DNA from: Ophioderma brevispina
Lineage: Eukaryota > Echinodermata > Ophiuroidea > Amphilepidida > Ophiodermatidae
Length of the DNA stretch: 64,000 nt
Assembly: GCA_023653785.1 (NCBI GenBank)
Contig: JAMKCH010043991.1
Coordinates: 62,001 to 126,000 of the forward strand
Direction: 5' to 3'
Part shown: positions 11,074-22,615 of the stretch, piece by piece
Layout of the letters: every line of letters begins with the position of its first letter
Numbering within the stretch: position 1 is the stretch's first letter
Position numbers and translations under genes: made by a program
Notes under the pieces: generated by a model
Database searches by the model: none
What the model was told of the DNA's origin: nothing
Seen by the model: the letters and a program-made list of their open reading frames with translations, nothing else

Positions 11074-12905
11074 TGAACACATGCAAGTAAAGGAAACTGT
11101 AATGAATTAGTATGACTTGAGGTTTAATTGGAAGAACGTCACAAAACCTTTAACCGATGCTCTATTTTCTTGCTACTTATACATGTTAATTTTCATTCTT
11201 ACCAAAATCAATTTTTTTGTGAAAAAACAGCTTACATTTGTCTGGGAGACTTTTGAGCCCGCCTTAAAAGTGCAAAAAGAAATTTCACACATGAGGTATG
11301 GGCCCCTAAAAAATTGAAATCCCGATCAAAATATTCCCTTCCAAAGATAAGCTGGAGTAGAGATTTCTTTGGTGCAAAAGTCAAAATTTCTAGTTTCCTA
11401 TTGGCAAATACAATTAAGCCTGTTTTATATTGAATACACAAAAATAAAACTCACACTATTGTTTTTCACTTTTAAGCCGAGTCTGTAGGAATACAAGACA
11501 ATCTGCTGAGTTTCTAATCTTATGAATCCTACTTTTGACAAAATTATATGTATGTCTAAAATCCTCGTTGACTTTAAAGCCACAATGTTATTTGTCACAA
11601 ATGAAGTGTCGCCACCAATGGCCTATTGTTGATCATATCAACAATATAAAAAAAACAAAATTGCCATTAAAGCTAAAGCTCAATAAAACCATCATAAAAA
11701 CTCACATTCTCGATTCTTGCATCATGAATAGTACGTTTCCTGTGTTTGCACAAAAATCCCTGTATTTAAAAAAAAACCAATGTGTTTTGCAAGTAATTTT
11801 AAACTACAATTTGAAAAAAAAAATAATGCAAAGTATTGCTTTCCATCTGAAGGAAATACAATAGTATCTTTAAGAGGTGCTGATCTTGGGGTGAGCCAAG
11901 ACCTTATGAAGCTGATTACAATTAAGCCTCAACCATGTTTTCAGTCATGCCCCGGGGTGTCGTTAATATATCCTTTATTGATCTTGCTTTGGCTTTTCAA
12001 AATCTTTGATACATGACTTAGAACTCTCCTTAATTTGTGATTATTGCATAACCCTACTAAACATGTACATCACATGTCGGTTAAATATACAAACAATACC
12101 CTTTTTTCCATATTGGCTGTTTTTGACACCCTAATCAGTGTAACACGCACACTCGCCTGTCGAAAAAGGAACCCTTTTTTATGTTTCTTGTTCACGCATC
12201 ATATCCACCTTTTGTAATACGTAGTTGCCTCCGGGGAGGCCTGCTGATTCCACTGTCAATACAGTCTAACCGAGATTTCATTATTTAAAATATTTCTCCT
12301 GAAAATCAAGACCCAAACACTGCATGGGTCACATATATAGAAACATTCACATGACATCATTTATCTCAAGGGCCACAGGGCTGACATGCCTGTTGTTATT
12401 AGCCAGACATACTAAAATTTATAAACAGACACCACAGACAGGCAATACAGACAGACACCATACTAACAAGAATGCGTGAGGAATACGACCCGGCAGGTGT
12501 TGGTGGGTAACAAGCGTCACCCGCTGCGTGTTCCAAAGTATTCAATATGGCGAGCAATATGAAAGAGAGAAATACAGCAATAACTTTAAATGCCTTTGTC
12601 TTCTGAAATATGACTTCACAAGAAACACGAATTTAAAGCAAACATTTTATATTGGATGGTTCTACTCACAAGCTAATCTACACACCTACTACTTCAGAGT
12701 CTGATGGGTAAGACCTGCAAAAATGTGGGAATTCTGTCAAATTAAAAAGCGCTTTTGTTTAGCTTGATAATTTATTTTTACACTGCATCAAGGGAAAGTA
12801 GTTGAAAACCAGCATGCCATTGTTTTCGTGTAGTGAGTCAATAAAATGAGCATTCACCTTGAATGTTATATGATACTGCCTCACAACACATGGCAAATAA
12901 GTTAA
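11074..12905. other. Intronic sequence, no features supported
   Basis: It contains low-complexity A runs near 11650-11825 and an ACAGACA cluster at 12420-12460. Frames such as 11535-11864 lack splice context or motifs. Confidence 0.5.
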
Positions 12906-13250
12906 AGGTGCAACAAGAGATTTTGAGGCACCCAATTGTGTCATAATAGTAATTTCATATAGATTAGACACTCAATAGATTTCTTACCCGGTATTTCACT
13001 ACAGAAATGTCTTAAGGAGAGAAATAAGGTGATTTTGATTTGCTTATATTTCAATATAAAACATTGGCTGAATTTCGTATTTGCTCCTATACGAAATTAG
13101 AAATTGCACAATTTTTGTACCAAAGAAATATTTCTCAGCTTAGTCCTTTCAGTTGGGATGTTTTTGATTGAAAGTTTTACATCAGGGCAAAAATCAATAC
13201 TTTCGATTTTTTTTAGGAACACCTGATATGTGAAATCTCTCGTTGCACCT
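12906..13250. mobile_element. TTAA-flanked MITE, family A copy 2
   Basis: TTAA at 12902-12905 and 13251-13254; ends AGGTGCAACAAGAGATTTTG and, complemented, AGGTGCAACGAGAGATTTCA. 345 bp. A minus-strand frame (13097-13366) runs out of flanking DNA into the element and is not a gene. Confidence 0.85.
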
Positions 13251-13429
13251 TTAACTTCAAAACAGAAGCGTAGCAAATATGTTCCTTCAGTACATTGTTG
13301 TTTTAAGGGCGTGCTGCATGCATGAATTACAACAGGCAGAGCTTTATAAGGGTTGTTTACAATCATGGGTACCTCGGTCTGTCCTCATTTGGGGGTTAAA
13401 AATGAGTCCTCATGATTCTTTTCAATATT

Positions 13430-13930
13430 GATGTTTTTACATTGTAGGCAAGTTGAGATGTATAATTCCAAAATTTTGAGGCGTCAGTCTTCCGGAACAC
13501 TTTTTTATATTGACGATGTTATATTTTTCAGAGAGGACAAGATTTTGACAGAACACGTCATTCAGCTTCTAGATTTGGGGTGAAAAAACAAGTGCTTTGA
13601 TATTTTCAGTAGGAAATATTGTTTGGTAATATAGATAAGTACAAACATTATGTTTTCCAAAATTTGGAGATGGTGAGTTCTTCAGGAACAATTTTTATGG
13701 TTAGTCAAAGTCATGTTGTCGGAAAGGACGATTTTTGACGGAACCTGACTTATAACATTTTGAAATCATGTATACAGTAAACTTATTGGGTAGCCACCAA
13801 GTGTTTACTACAAATGTATGAACATAAAGTAGAGTTTTAAAGAAAATACCACAAATCAACTCTGGTCTTTTCATTTAAGCTTTATTGGCCCTAAATATGG
13901 AGAGGACAGTTTTTGACGGATTTCCCCGAA
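13430..13930. repeat. Degenerate tandem repeat, about 200-bp spacing
   Basis: 'ccaaaattttgagg..gtcagtcttc.ggaac' and 'gaggacaagattttgacagaac' recur as 'ccaaaatttggagatggtgag', 'ggacgatttttgacggaac' and 'gaggacagtttttgacgga'. Copies are strongly diverged. Confidence 0.45.
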
Positions 13931-14607
13931 TTTCAAATTTGCACCACACGGTACCGATGGTTCAATGTCTTCTAACGATGTCTGGATTATTACCTTGCTT
14001 CAAATATTATTCCTGAATGTTGAAAGTTGTCCCAAATGTTCTTTATGATAGTGCTGGTTCTACTCGAATATTAACCTTCACCAAATGAATGGTTATTTTA
14101 AGCGATTTCCATACATATGTTCATATTTTGATAGTCATCAATCATTTCAAATGGTTTCTTTGCAGCTGTAGGTTGTGCTTTTGGTGGTCGTTAAGTTGGC
14201 ATAGTATCATTTATGAAAAAGTTTATACATGTTTTTTATGAGTCACATTGTAGTGTCCAGCAAGATGTACCCTGATTGTAAAACAAACCCATAAAAAAAA
14301 TTTCAACTTGCAATTTGTGTATAAGCTATCATAACTTACATCACAAAGTTGTTATTTGTGATAAACATTAGCAGGACTAACAAGGCCGGACATGTCAGCT
14401 AAGGGGCTACTGTGTCATGTGTAACTGTACGTTATTGGAGCTACACAATTATGTGTATGACACAAGATTTATATCTTTGATAAAATAACGTATATGATAA
14501 AAATCATATATGTAAATATACCGTTCTGATGCTATCCGCTAAGAAAGCAAAGGACACCTTTCGAACCTAACACCTATAGATAATATCTATCACTTCTCTA
14601 CCAACCC

Positions 14608-14681
14608 TGGCTTGATAGCTTAGTTGATAAGAGCGTTGTGCATGTAATGCGATGGTCGCCGGTTCGAATCGGGCCAAGCGT
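14608..14681 (+). tRNA. tRNA-like sequence, probably a SINE head or pseudogene
   Basis: A 74-base segment has an A-box-like TAGCTTAGTTGATAAG, a B-box GGTTCGAATCG with a normal 7-base T loop, and a T run shortly after (14685 onward), as at a polymerase III terminator. The acceptor stem pairs at five of seven positions. The anticodon loop CATGTAA lacks T33, so decoding is doubtful. Confidence 0.4.
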
Positions 14682-14790
14682 ACATTGTTTTTTTTTTTCC
14701 GACACTATCGTGTGCTGGCCATCTCCAGGCAAAGATTAATAAATATACAAGGTAACTATTGTTTGAATTCCACATTCTATAACATAGTTA

Positions 14791-15142
14791 GTCAGGTCAT
14801 GTTTTCTTGAGGGCCTGCTACTGGTAACCTGGTAATCAGTACTACCTGTCCAAGGGCCAGGTTGTCGGCAGCTAAACTGTCACCCCCAAATGGATTTCTA
14901 ACAAAATCCAATGAGGATAGCAGGTTGCCCTGGTAGAAAAAGAAGATCTACCTACAAGGGTGTCGGCTCTGGAGAGCTAATGGCGCCCATCCAGCACATT
15001 GATATCAGGAAGGGCATCTGGTCAATTATCTTTTGCTCCAATAAATCCTCACACAGCAGTATTGCTGTGAAAGCGAGGTGAATCCGGCCACCCCCGTTAG
15101 TGGATTTACAACTTTGATTTTACTACTTTACTACTTCTACTC
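14791..15142 (+). mobile_element. Retroposon 3' end, family M copy 1
   Basis: From 'gtcaggtcatgttttc' through 'gagggcctgctactggta', 'agaagatctacctacaaggg' and 'aataaatcctcacacagcag' to a tail of TTTACTACTT units. The same body occurs at 49292, and the tail only at 33170. Variable 5' ends with a shared 3' repeat tail suggest a non-LTR retroposon. Confidence 0.6.
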
Positions 15143-15849
15143 TGTGGAAGATTCCAATAAAACTTCATGGGGTATAAAGGTTCCAAATGGAATAGCCCAT
15201 TGGATAACTTCAATTGATTTAGGGTAAAGTTTTCCAGGGAGGTAGAGCAGATTTCAAATGGAAAACATCAAATTACACATATTTTCGATGTACTACTCTG
15301 CAAGTGTGGAACCCTCTGTCATGGATGGATGGAGAAAAAGGGAAAGAGACGGCCAGCTAGCTTTATTTCAGAATATTTTTTTTCTTTTCAAGCACATTTG
15401 AAAATGCATGTCAAGTGATTTACAAGACAAAATCAAGATATATGTGTGAAGAGACAGACAGGGGCAGACAAACAAATGGATGGACAAAGGGAGAAAGAAA
15501 GACACACAGTGGGAAACACAGACAAAAGAGAAAAACAATTATGCAAGAATCTTATAAAAGATTTATTGTGCCATCCACTAACCCCAGTTTTGGCTTTTGT
15601 TGCAGGTTTAGACTGGTGAGAACACATGTAGCACAGTTAAGAAGAGTAAAGCAGGAGAGAAAGGAACAAAAATGTTAGGAACACAAAATTTTTTATTTTT
15701 ATCAGTTTTTAGCAGAATTTTCAAAATCCGACCTGTTTTGAAAAATCCTCTCCCCCCAAAAAAAATGGCTGAGGCTGGACGCACTCCTCAGAAATAATTC
15801 TAAGCAAGTGTTGAATGCCCATAAATTTGTTCAAGCAGCACTTTTTAAG

Positions 15850-16200
15850 GTGTTACACAGTGACCTCAAATGACCCTACAATGACCTTTGACCTCTTACC
15901 CATATGACCAACAACATTTTGACCCACTCATCAAGCACCAATCTGAGCAACTTTGGTAAATATTCCACTTCTGTACAAGCACCAGCATTTTGAGCATTTT
16001 TTGTCAACATTTACCTTAAATGGCCCAGTTGACCTTTGACCTCTTATCCCTAAACACCCCATGATCCACTCTGCAAGAATTATTCCGAGCTACTTTGGTA
16101 AATATCCATCCATTTCATGTATGTAAAAGTATTTATTTTTACAATAACCACTAGATGAGCTTTGACCTCAATTTTCTTAACACCACTGAATGCCCTCCAC
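15850..16200 (+). repeat. Tandem repeat with DR1 motifs
   Basis: Two or three degenerate units share 'gttgacctttgacctctta', 'ccaactctg.aagaatt' and 'gagcaactttggtaaatat'. Each unit carries TGACCTTTGACCTC, a direct repeat of AGGTCA half sites spaced by one base. Confidence 0.55.
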
Positions 16201-17443
16201 CCATCATCCAACCAAACTTTAAAAAATTATAAAAAACTACAAGAGAAACAGCATTTACAAAGTGTGAACAAATACACAGATAAAACAGATTACAGTCCCA
16301 TCACAGGTTCATTCAGCTATGCTGTATGAACCAATAATTAAAAGCAAAATTAGCCCTATATAGAGATCACTTAATCTGTTGGGATCTAAAGAACGCCTGA
16401 GCATTTTCAGCAAATAAAGAAATACTTAAAAATACATTTCGATATATTTTTGTATCTCTAATATGGAACAATTCATACCATGAAGTTGGGTATCATTTTG
16501 AACCTTATAATGTCTTTTACAACTTTAGGCAAGGAGGTTTGACATAGACGATGCATCGTAATTGCTATGTTGAGAGATCGAGATATGACTTTAGGTGACA
16601 AAAAATGAAACTCTAAAATTAATTCCGATCCGAAAGCGTTAAAGAGAACTAACACGGACAAGTTAAACCAACACCATTAAAAATTTCCATTCAACAACAG
16701 CCCCTTAACATCCCAAAACAAGAGAACAAAGCATAGAAATGACAGTGTATTTGTTTGCAAGAGAAAAAAGGCATTATCGCAAAAAAACAAAAAGGCAAAT
16801 TTATTTATATATCTTGCCATCCAGGTTAGCAAACAAAGTGGCACCCAAATTATTGTGCTTCAATTTGCGGTTTGGCTTCATCTACTCCCGGTTCCAGAAA
16901 ACTATGACACTACATTTTTTTGAATAAAAATCTATAACAAGCAATACAAGGTGGGAATAGAACGGGATCTTAATCCTATTAGCCAGTCTTACCCAGGGAT
17001 TTAACTTAAAATTTTCAGTGAAGTCAATATCTAAACACAGGTCTCGACAACGACCTAGTTTTACGATCTCAGCCTTCATCATCAGTGCTGCGTATCTAGT
17101 GTATCTTGCACATTTGCATAAGAGACTGAACAAAAATGTCATGCCTTGCTCTTAAACTAGCACTTGAAGAAGTTTTGATTTCGACTGATTTTTCTCTAAT
17201 ACTTTTGTTGAAAAAATAAGTTGCTAAAATAGTTCCAACTCGCCTTACGCACAAAAAAAAAACCTTTTGGTGATTCTGCCTCAGAAAGGAGAAATTTAAG
17301 TCAGGGTAGTGGCGATGCGAGTTGTTGTTTTCATTTGATTAATCAAACTAAGACCAATGTGCACATGTGTATGTTAATATTCATGATACAGCCCTATATA
17401 TGACAATACGTAAACCAAATATGGTGGTGCCTAAAACTATGAT
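16201..17443. other. Intronic sequence, no features supported
   Basis: No exon-like frame with splice sites was found. The minus-strand frame at 16882-17142 has no recognised motif. Confidence 0.45.
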
Positions 17444-17588
17444 CAGGCACGGATCCAGGGAGGGGGTAGAGGGGGCGTGCGCCTCCCGGTAATTCTGCAA
17501 AACCTTGCAAAATCAGCCCATTTTGGACAAGTTTCAGCCTTCAGCCCCCGGTAATGTTGACGTTTTTCAAATCCTGGATCCGCCCCTG
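17444..17588. mobile_element. Small MITE with CGGATCCAGG ends
   Basis: CAGGCACGGATCCAGG at the left and, complemented, CAGGGGCGGATCCAGG at the right. ATGAT abuts both ends, a possible degraded target duplication. The interior is rich in GGGGG/CCCCC words. Confidence 0.72.
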
Positions 17589-17854
17589 ATGATAATGAAG
17601 TGTGTATGCTCATTATAATACTTTTGGGCACCTCGGATTTGGTTACGCTGTTTCAGGAGAATCCGCCTATCCCAGTAGTTATATTTCGATCATTGATTAG
17701 GCCCTATAACCATTACCACCTTGTATGTCTTTTTATACCTCTTTTAATCCAAAATATTAGTTGCTGCATTTTTCTGGAATCAGTAGTACAAGACATTACC
17801 CACTTAATTCCTCAATGAATACTTAAAAAAATGATATTGCACCAAATTACTAAC

Positions 17855-17902
17855 CGGTGGCTTGAGTGCCATGCCAGGTGTAAATGTAGCAGAACTACTC
17901 CC
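17855..17902 (-). CDS. SH3BP2: Linker exon: GSSSATFTPGMALKPP
   Basis: A pyrimidine-rich tract with a branch-like CTCAAC precedes acceptor ATATAG; then 48 bases, phase 0 at both ends, run to donor GTTAGT. The peptide GSSSATFTPGMALKPP shares the elements GMA and ALKP with the two exons at 20304 and 20394, suggesting all three descend from one repeated linker exon. It is a serine- and proline-rich flexible segment. Confidence 0.6.
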
Positions 17903-18114
17903 CTATATGGTGTTGAGAGACAAGACAGCAGAAAATTGGAAACAAACACATATGAAACAAAATCTACTAAGAACACTTAAAATAATAGTACAAGACAAAG
18001 TACAATTAGGCATAAATAAAAATATAACTTGTATGGTGGGAAAAAAAATGCAGGTTGTAACAGTTCAAATCTAACATATTTGACATTTTCACCCCCCCCA
18101 CGAATCCTTAGTAA

Positions 18115-18183
18115 AACTAGCTATATCTATCAAGCTCTTTGTTTATTTAAACTAGCTATATCTATCAAGCTCTTTGTTTATTT
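18115..18183 (+). repeat. Tandem duplication, about 36-bp unit
   Basis: AACTAGCTATATCTATCAAG followed by CTCTTTGTTTATTT occurs twice in succession with no differences over the shared core, so it is recent. Confidence 0.8.
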
Positions 18184-18194
18184 CCCCATCTTAA

Positions 18195-18612
18195 GGTGGG
18201 TGACCCAGACTTAACCCAATCAAAATTGAGATTTTGATATCAGAAAAGGGGTTCATATTTTTTTCAAGTAGCCCAGGGAACTCTAAATCACTGGAAATGT
18301 TCCTTTTTATGTCATGAACAAAAACGTCCTCAAATGCGGCCAACCACAGTAGCTTTTGTCATAATTACATTATACCCTTTGCACCTCTATATCGTGTGCC
18401 ATTAATAGAATAAAGCACATGACTCAAAGTAAGTGCAAATCGTATAATGTAATTATGCCCTAGTTTTCATATACTGCCCTGTGGGCCAATTTGGTACCAC
18501 TTTAACAGCTGGACCAATTTCTCTCAAAATTTGTAAGATGTTTTTGGTGACGTTTCTACATGAGTAAGAAAACATTGTATGAAAAATCGGACCATGATCG
18601 GGTCACCCACCT
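18195..18612. mobile_element. TTAA-flanked MITE, family Q
   Basis: TTAA at 18191-18194 and 18613-18616; ends GGTGGGTGACCCAGAC and, complemented, GGTGGGTGACCCGATC. About 418 bp, non-coding. Confidence 0.8.
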
Positions 18613-19101
18613 TTAAATTATACATGGTACACATTAGTTTTGGGTGTCTGAGACATGTAAATGTACAGAAATGTGTTAAATATTTGTTGTAATATTAGCA
18701 AACAATGAGTTAGCTTTATGGCCTCCCATACCATTGCATTGAATAAATTGTTAAGTTAACCATACTTGGCAGCAACATGGTAAGGATGGCAAGGCTGAAG
18801 AGGGCTAGAGCTTGAACATTTTTTTCGGCTGCATTTCAAATGGTTATTCTTATTCAGTGGGCGGGGTTTAGTAAGCAAACACGCAATATTATTGGTTGTT
18901 GCCTATCTTATATGAGACGATATTAGATAGTGCGTCGTCGCGCAAGTGTTTACGCGCGCGTGTATAAGGTTACGCAGTGCACGCAGCTAGTACGGGTTGG
19001 TTCATTTTTGAGAGCGGGGGAATATTTTGCCCTTTTAACTAATATTATTGAAATAAAAAATATTTTTGGTGATTAAAACAACAAAAAAACTAAATAAGAA
19101 T

Positions 19102-19281
19102 GAGAATAAAAGATAGGATTTGTTGTTTTGCCTATCTAATATCGTGTCATATTGGCAGTCCAATATTTTTATCGTAGTGGATACCGGCTGCGCCGGCATC
19201 CACTACTCAAAATATTGGACTGCCCATCCAATATGACACGATATTAGATAGGCAAAACAACAAATCATATCTTTTATTCTC
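19102..19281. mobile_element. 180-bp near-perfect palindrome (hairpin MITE)
   Basis: GAGAATAAAAGATAGGATTT at the left pairs with the right end almost without mismatch. The arms continue through 'gcctatctaatatcgtgtcatattgg' to a GGCTGCGCC centre near 19190. A piece of the arm (cctatctta..gatattagatag) also lies at 18901-18931. Confidence 0.85.
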
Positions 19282-19324
19282 TAATTAAAATGAATATCGT
19301 TATGTGAGTTTAAGAAGCCTGTAA

Positions 19325-19438
19325 GTGCTATAGCTGCCATTTGTCAGAAATTCCCATCAAACATACTATTATTATGTGGTCAGTAGCTCTTGAAATGATT
19401 TAAAAACCATTTCAAGAGCCACTGACTCAAGATAAATT
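19325..19438. repeat. Dispersed repeat, family L copy 2
   Basis: 'gctatagctgccatttgtcagaaa..atcaaacatacta' and the inverted pair 'agctcttgaaatg'/'catttcaagagc' match the copy at 2718-2875. It sits between two hairpin elements. Confidence 0.55.
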
Positions 19439-19443
19439 GAGTT

Positions 19444-19727
19444 ATGCCCATGATATACTTGCTGTCGCAGCGTGCGACTATAAAATCGCTAGTGGAAAAA
19501 CGCTTGTAGCGTTTTGTCAATCGCTTCCAGCGTCAATTGTCGCTTGGAGCGTCAGAGCGATTGAGTTGAATTCAAGTCAACTGGCTTGCGTGGGCTTGCG
19601 TCAAGTCGCTTGGGTATGCTAGCGATTTATCGATTAGATATCGGCAGTCGCTTTTCCAATAAGCGACGGAAGTGATGTCATAAAAAAGTCGCTACGCTCC
19701 TTGCGACTGGTAGTATATCATGGGCAT
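19444..19727. mobile_element. MITE with ATGCCCATGATATACT ends
   Basis: The left ATGCCCATGATATACT and the right AGTATATCATGGGCAT are exact complements. The interior is CpG-rich with many GTCGC/GCGAC words, unlike the AT-rich surroundings. TA-type flanks are possible. Confidence 0.82.
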
Positions 19728-19848
19728 TACCACAATACATGGCAGCACACAGATATATCATATGGCAGCTATTATATGACCTAGCACTCGCACAATAATA
19801 TATGATGTGATCGTGCTAAATGGGTCGTTTTACATCATTACAAAAATC

Positions 19849-19901
19849 AGAATTTTCACATCTTTAGGAACACCTGTTATGTGAAATCTCTTGTTGTACA
19901 T
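19849..19901. mobile_element. Family A fragment
   Basis: 'cacatctttaggaacacctgttatgtgaaatctcttgttgtaca' then TTAA corresponds to the right end of the family A MITE. Confidence 0.55.
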
Positions 19902-20303
19902 TTAAAGATAAAGGTAGGCATGTAAATACTAAATTTCAAAGTTTGAGATGAATCTGATTTTTTTTGATTTAGTAAGCATTTATGTGTATATACCAGTAGT
20001 AAAATGTATCTGGAATTGTATTACAAAATTAGGATGAATTAGCTTTTTTGATTAGCTGCTTTTTGCTGGCACATTAGTCTGACAAGAATCTATATATAGG
20101 CCAATAAAAACATTGATGTTCTAAATGAGAGACTTTAATCTGGAAATCGCTAGGTCGGACTTAAGGGTTTAAGCCAGAGTGAGAGTGGGTCTGGGTTAGG
20201 GTTAGGTGTAAGGTAGAAGGAACTCAACCAAACAAATTTAAATGAAATAGTATAAGTCGACTTCCTAATAACTACTATGTGTTATATTGGTAACGTTAGA
20301 TAC

Positions 20304-20361
20304 CTGCGGTGTGGGAGCCATGCCAATCAGTGGTTTAAGAGCAATTGAAGGGTTTGTAGTA
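20304..20361 (-). CDS. SH3BP2: Duplicated linker exon, downstream copy (PSIALKPLIGMAPTPQ)
   Basis: The exon has 58 bases between CATGGTAG and donor GTATCT and reads one base then TTNPSIALKPLIGMAPTPQ. It is a tandem duplicate of the exon at 20394, separated by only 32 bases, too short for a normal intron, and with its branch-like TATAAC inside that gap. The acceptor's pyrimidine tract is poor compared with the other copy. Joined in series to the 57-base version of the first copy, it would shift the frame; as a replacement for the 55-base version it keeps it. A mutually exclusive alternative exon is likely; a dead duplicate is possible. Confidence 0.6.
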
Positions 20362-20393
20362 CTACCATGTGTTATATGTGGAACCTTATCTAC

Positions 20394-20450
20394 CTGTGTA
20401 TGAGCCATGCCAATCAGAGGTCTAAGAGCAATTGACGGTTTTGTAGTACT
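20394..20450 (-). CDS. SH3BP2: Duplicated linker exon, upstream copy (PSIALRPLIGMAHTQ)
   Basis: A textbook pyrimidine tract (TTTCTCTCTTTCCC) leads to acceptor ATACAG; the donor is GTAGAT. The exon reads STTKPSIALRPLIGMAHTQ, 57 bases in phase 0. A second AG two bases further in (exon start 20448) gives 55 bases, the same phase class as the neighbouring copy. The peptide differs from the copy at 20304 by few residues (R/K, H/P) and several silent changes, which implies constraint on this frame. It is a proline-spaced linker segment of the adaptor. Confidence 0.66.
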
Positions 20451-20650
20451 CTGTATGGACCAATCAGGGAAAGAGAGAAAGCCAATAGATTAATAAGTTG
20501 TCATGTTAGTGAAACTCCACAGACCATAACAAATTACAAACAAAATCTTGAGAATGTTGACTATAAAATGCAGGAATGTTTTACATATGACAAAGTAGGA
20601 GAAGGAGAGGAAAAACTACAATGTGATTTATTTTTGAAAAAATGTCCGGA

Positions 20651-21051
20651 TAAGGCATAAAGAAAAATATGTTGCTGGCGTAACCGACCGACCCTAAACA
20701 ACTGACGACTCAAAAGTTTTTATGCAAATTAGATCAACAAAATAAAATATCTCTGCCGACAACCAACCCATTATTTTTCATCCACCAATTTAAAAAAAAA
20801 TATTTTTTTTACCAACACAAAGACGAAAAAATTAACAAAACAAAACAACAAAAGCAACTACAACAAGTAAAATAAAAGACCTTTGCTATGTCATTGAAAA
20901 AAGCTTTAAATAGTAGCATCTTGTATTCATTTTAGAGTAAAACGTTGTTGAAAAGATCTAAAAAAATTTTTTTTTTTTAAATCTGACCGACCGACCAACC
21001 CTGATATTTTTTCTCTGTTATGCCAAACAAACATTTTTTTTATGCCTAAGA
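20651..21051. mobile_element. Inverted-repeat element with ACCGACCGACC words
   Basis: 'taaggcataaagaaaaatatgtt..ggcgtaaccgaccgaccct' at the left pairs with 'aatctgaccgaccgaccaaccct ... gttatgcc ... ttatgccta' at the right in inverse order. The core holds A/T homopolymers. Confidence 0.6.
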
Positions 21052-21350
21052 AAGCCTCTAAATGAAGCTTATTTCCATTTGGAGTCCATTCACTATGGAT
21101 TCACTACAAGATGGATTTGGGACAGCAAAGGGTTATTCACCCTACTCTTTTAAAACTGACTGTGATATGCATGTACAGGTATGGCTCTGTGTACAAGGGA
21201 CCAACGCCTTAGCGTCCCCTCCAAAGCATGGGGTATTACCAAGGTTCAGTTGCCAAAATCCAACTGAACAATGGATAGAACAAAATTCACATTTAAACAA
21301 TAGCTTGCAATAAAGATTAAACCGAGAAGAACCCAATTAAAATCTCAGCA

Positions 21351-21420
21351 TGTGGCCCTATCGGGTATCGAACCGGGGACCTCCAGCAGCACAAGCTAAT
21401 ACCCTAACCAGTGGGCCACA
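21351..21420 (-). tRNA. tRNA-like sequence on the minus strand
   Basis: TGTGGCC at the 5' end pairs perfectly over seven bases with GGCCACA at the 3' end. In between are an A-box-like CACTGGTTAGGG and a B-box GGTTCGATACC. The T stem does not pair well, so a tRNA-derived SINE or pseudogene is more likely than a working tRNA. Confidence 0.4.
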
Positions 21421-22615
21421 CTCTCTACAAATCGTGCTCTACAAGGAGTAACTACTATAAGAGTACATGTGCACCTTGTAAGGCTCCAAAAATAGTTGAT
21501 TTGATCTCAATGCACCCTCCAAAAACTTATGCAGTTGGTCCATTTTAAATACATTTTAAGCACATACACACACCCTAACTTGAGATTTTGAGCCTTTTCC
21601 CACAAAATTGCTAAGTTTTCCAAATTAAAAAAAAAAAATCAGGACAGCTACTTTCTTTGGCATGGACCATCAGGTGTGTCTTGTATAGCAGCATATTTTA
21701 GTGGTATTAATTTTACGCAATTTAAAAAGTTTTGCAGTTTGTATAGTTTGCGTTTTCAAACAGCTGCACATTAGACCTTATAATGCAAAAACACTTTTTG
21801 TGGGCTTTTAATTTTACGGTTCTAAAATTAACAGCAAAACATGCATAAAAAATAAAATAAAATAAAAATATTGTCAAGATTTCTCACTATACAGCATTTT
21901 TTTTAAAATTTGATATGAAGAATTATCCAAAAGCAAGTGTTAGTCTTGGAAGATATTTGAGTCCAGGTGTTAAGGAAGCAGCCATTACTTACATTAGGGG
22001 GTGGAGGAATTCATTTTTGGGGCAGGGAAAATACTGCATCCCCCTTTACTTCCATTACAAATTTGTGCATTTCCTTTCTAAAACTTCTCCACTTAAAAAG
22101 TCCATATTCTCCCCTCTCTACTTGATGAAAATTTTCACATTTCCCCCTTTCATCGACAATTTTTTTTCTCCAGATTCCCCTCAAATCCTCCAATCCCCCA
22201 GCATACATAATGACCCCTCCCTATACTCTCTGCCAGAATTGTTCAGAGTTATTTACCGTGCGTCGAGCGTGACGTGCGTCAACACGGAAGTGAATACCGA
22301 TTGGCTTGTTTGACAATGTTTGAGTAGGTTGGCCTCTCCATTGGTTAATCGCGCATGAGTCTACCCGTAGTCTCCGCCCCTTTTATGCAAATATTGCGGC
22401 GCGCATGTTGCCGACCTCTGAACAATTCTGACAGCAACTGAAATAAGATAATAAGCCTGCCATAAAATCTGGTTTATTGTAATACCACCATCACTACCTA
22501 AAGCCAATTAACGCAAAGAAAAATCTTATTTTAGGGTCTATTTTTCACAAAATATGGTCACACTCCTTTATTATTAAGGCCCTCAGATATAGCGGTTAAT
22601 GTGAGGTATACTTAC

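Noticed and set aside
13097..13366. Minus-strand frame first considered as the last exon of an SH2 domain
   Set aside because: Most of it lies in the family A MITE, and the remaining 40 residues do not align with the end of the SH3BP2 SH2 domain.
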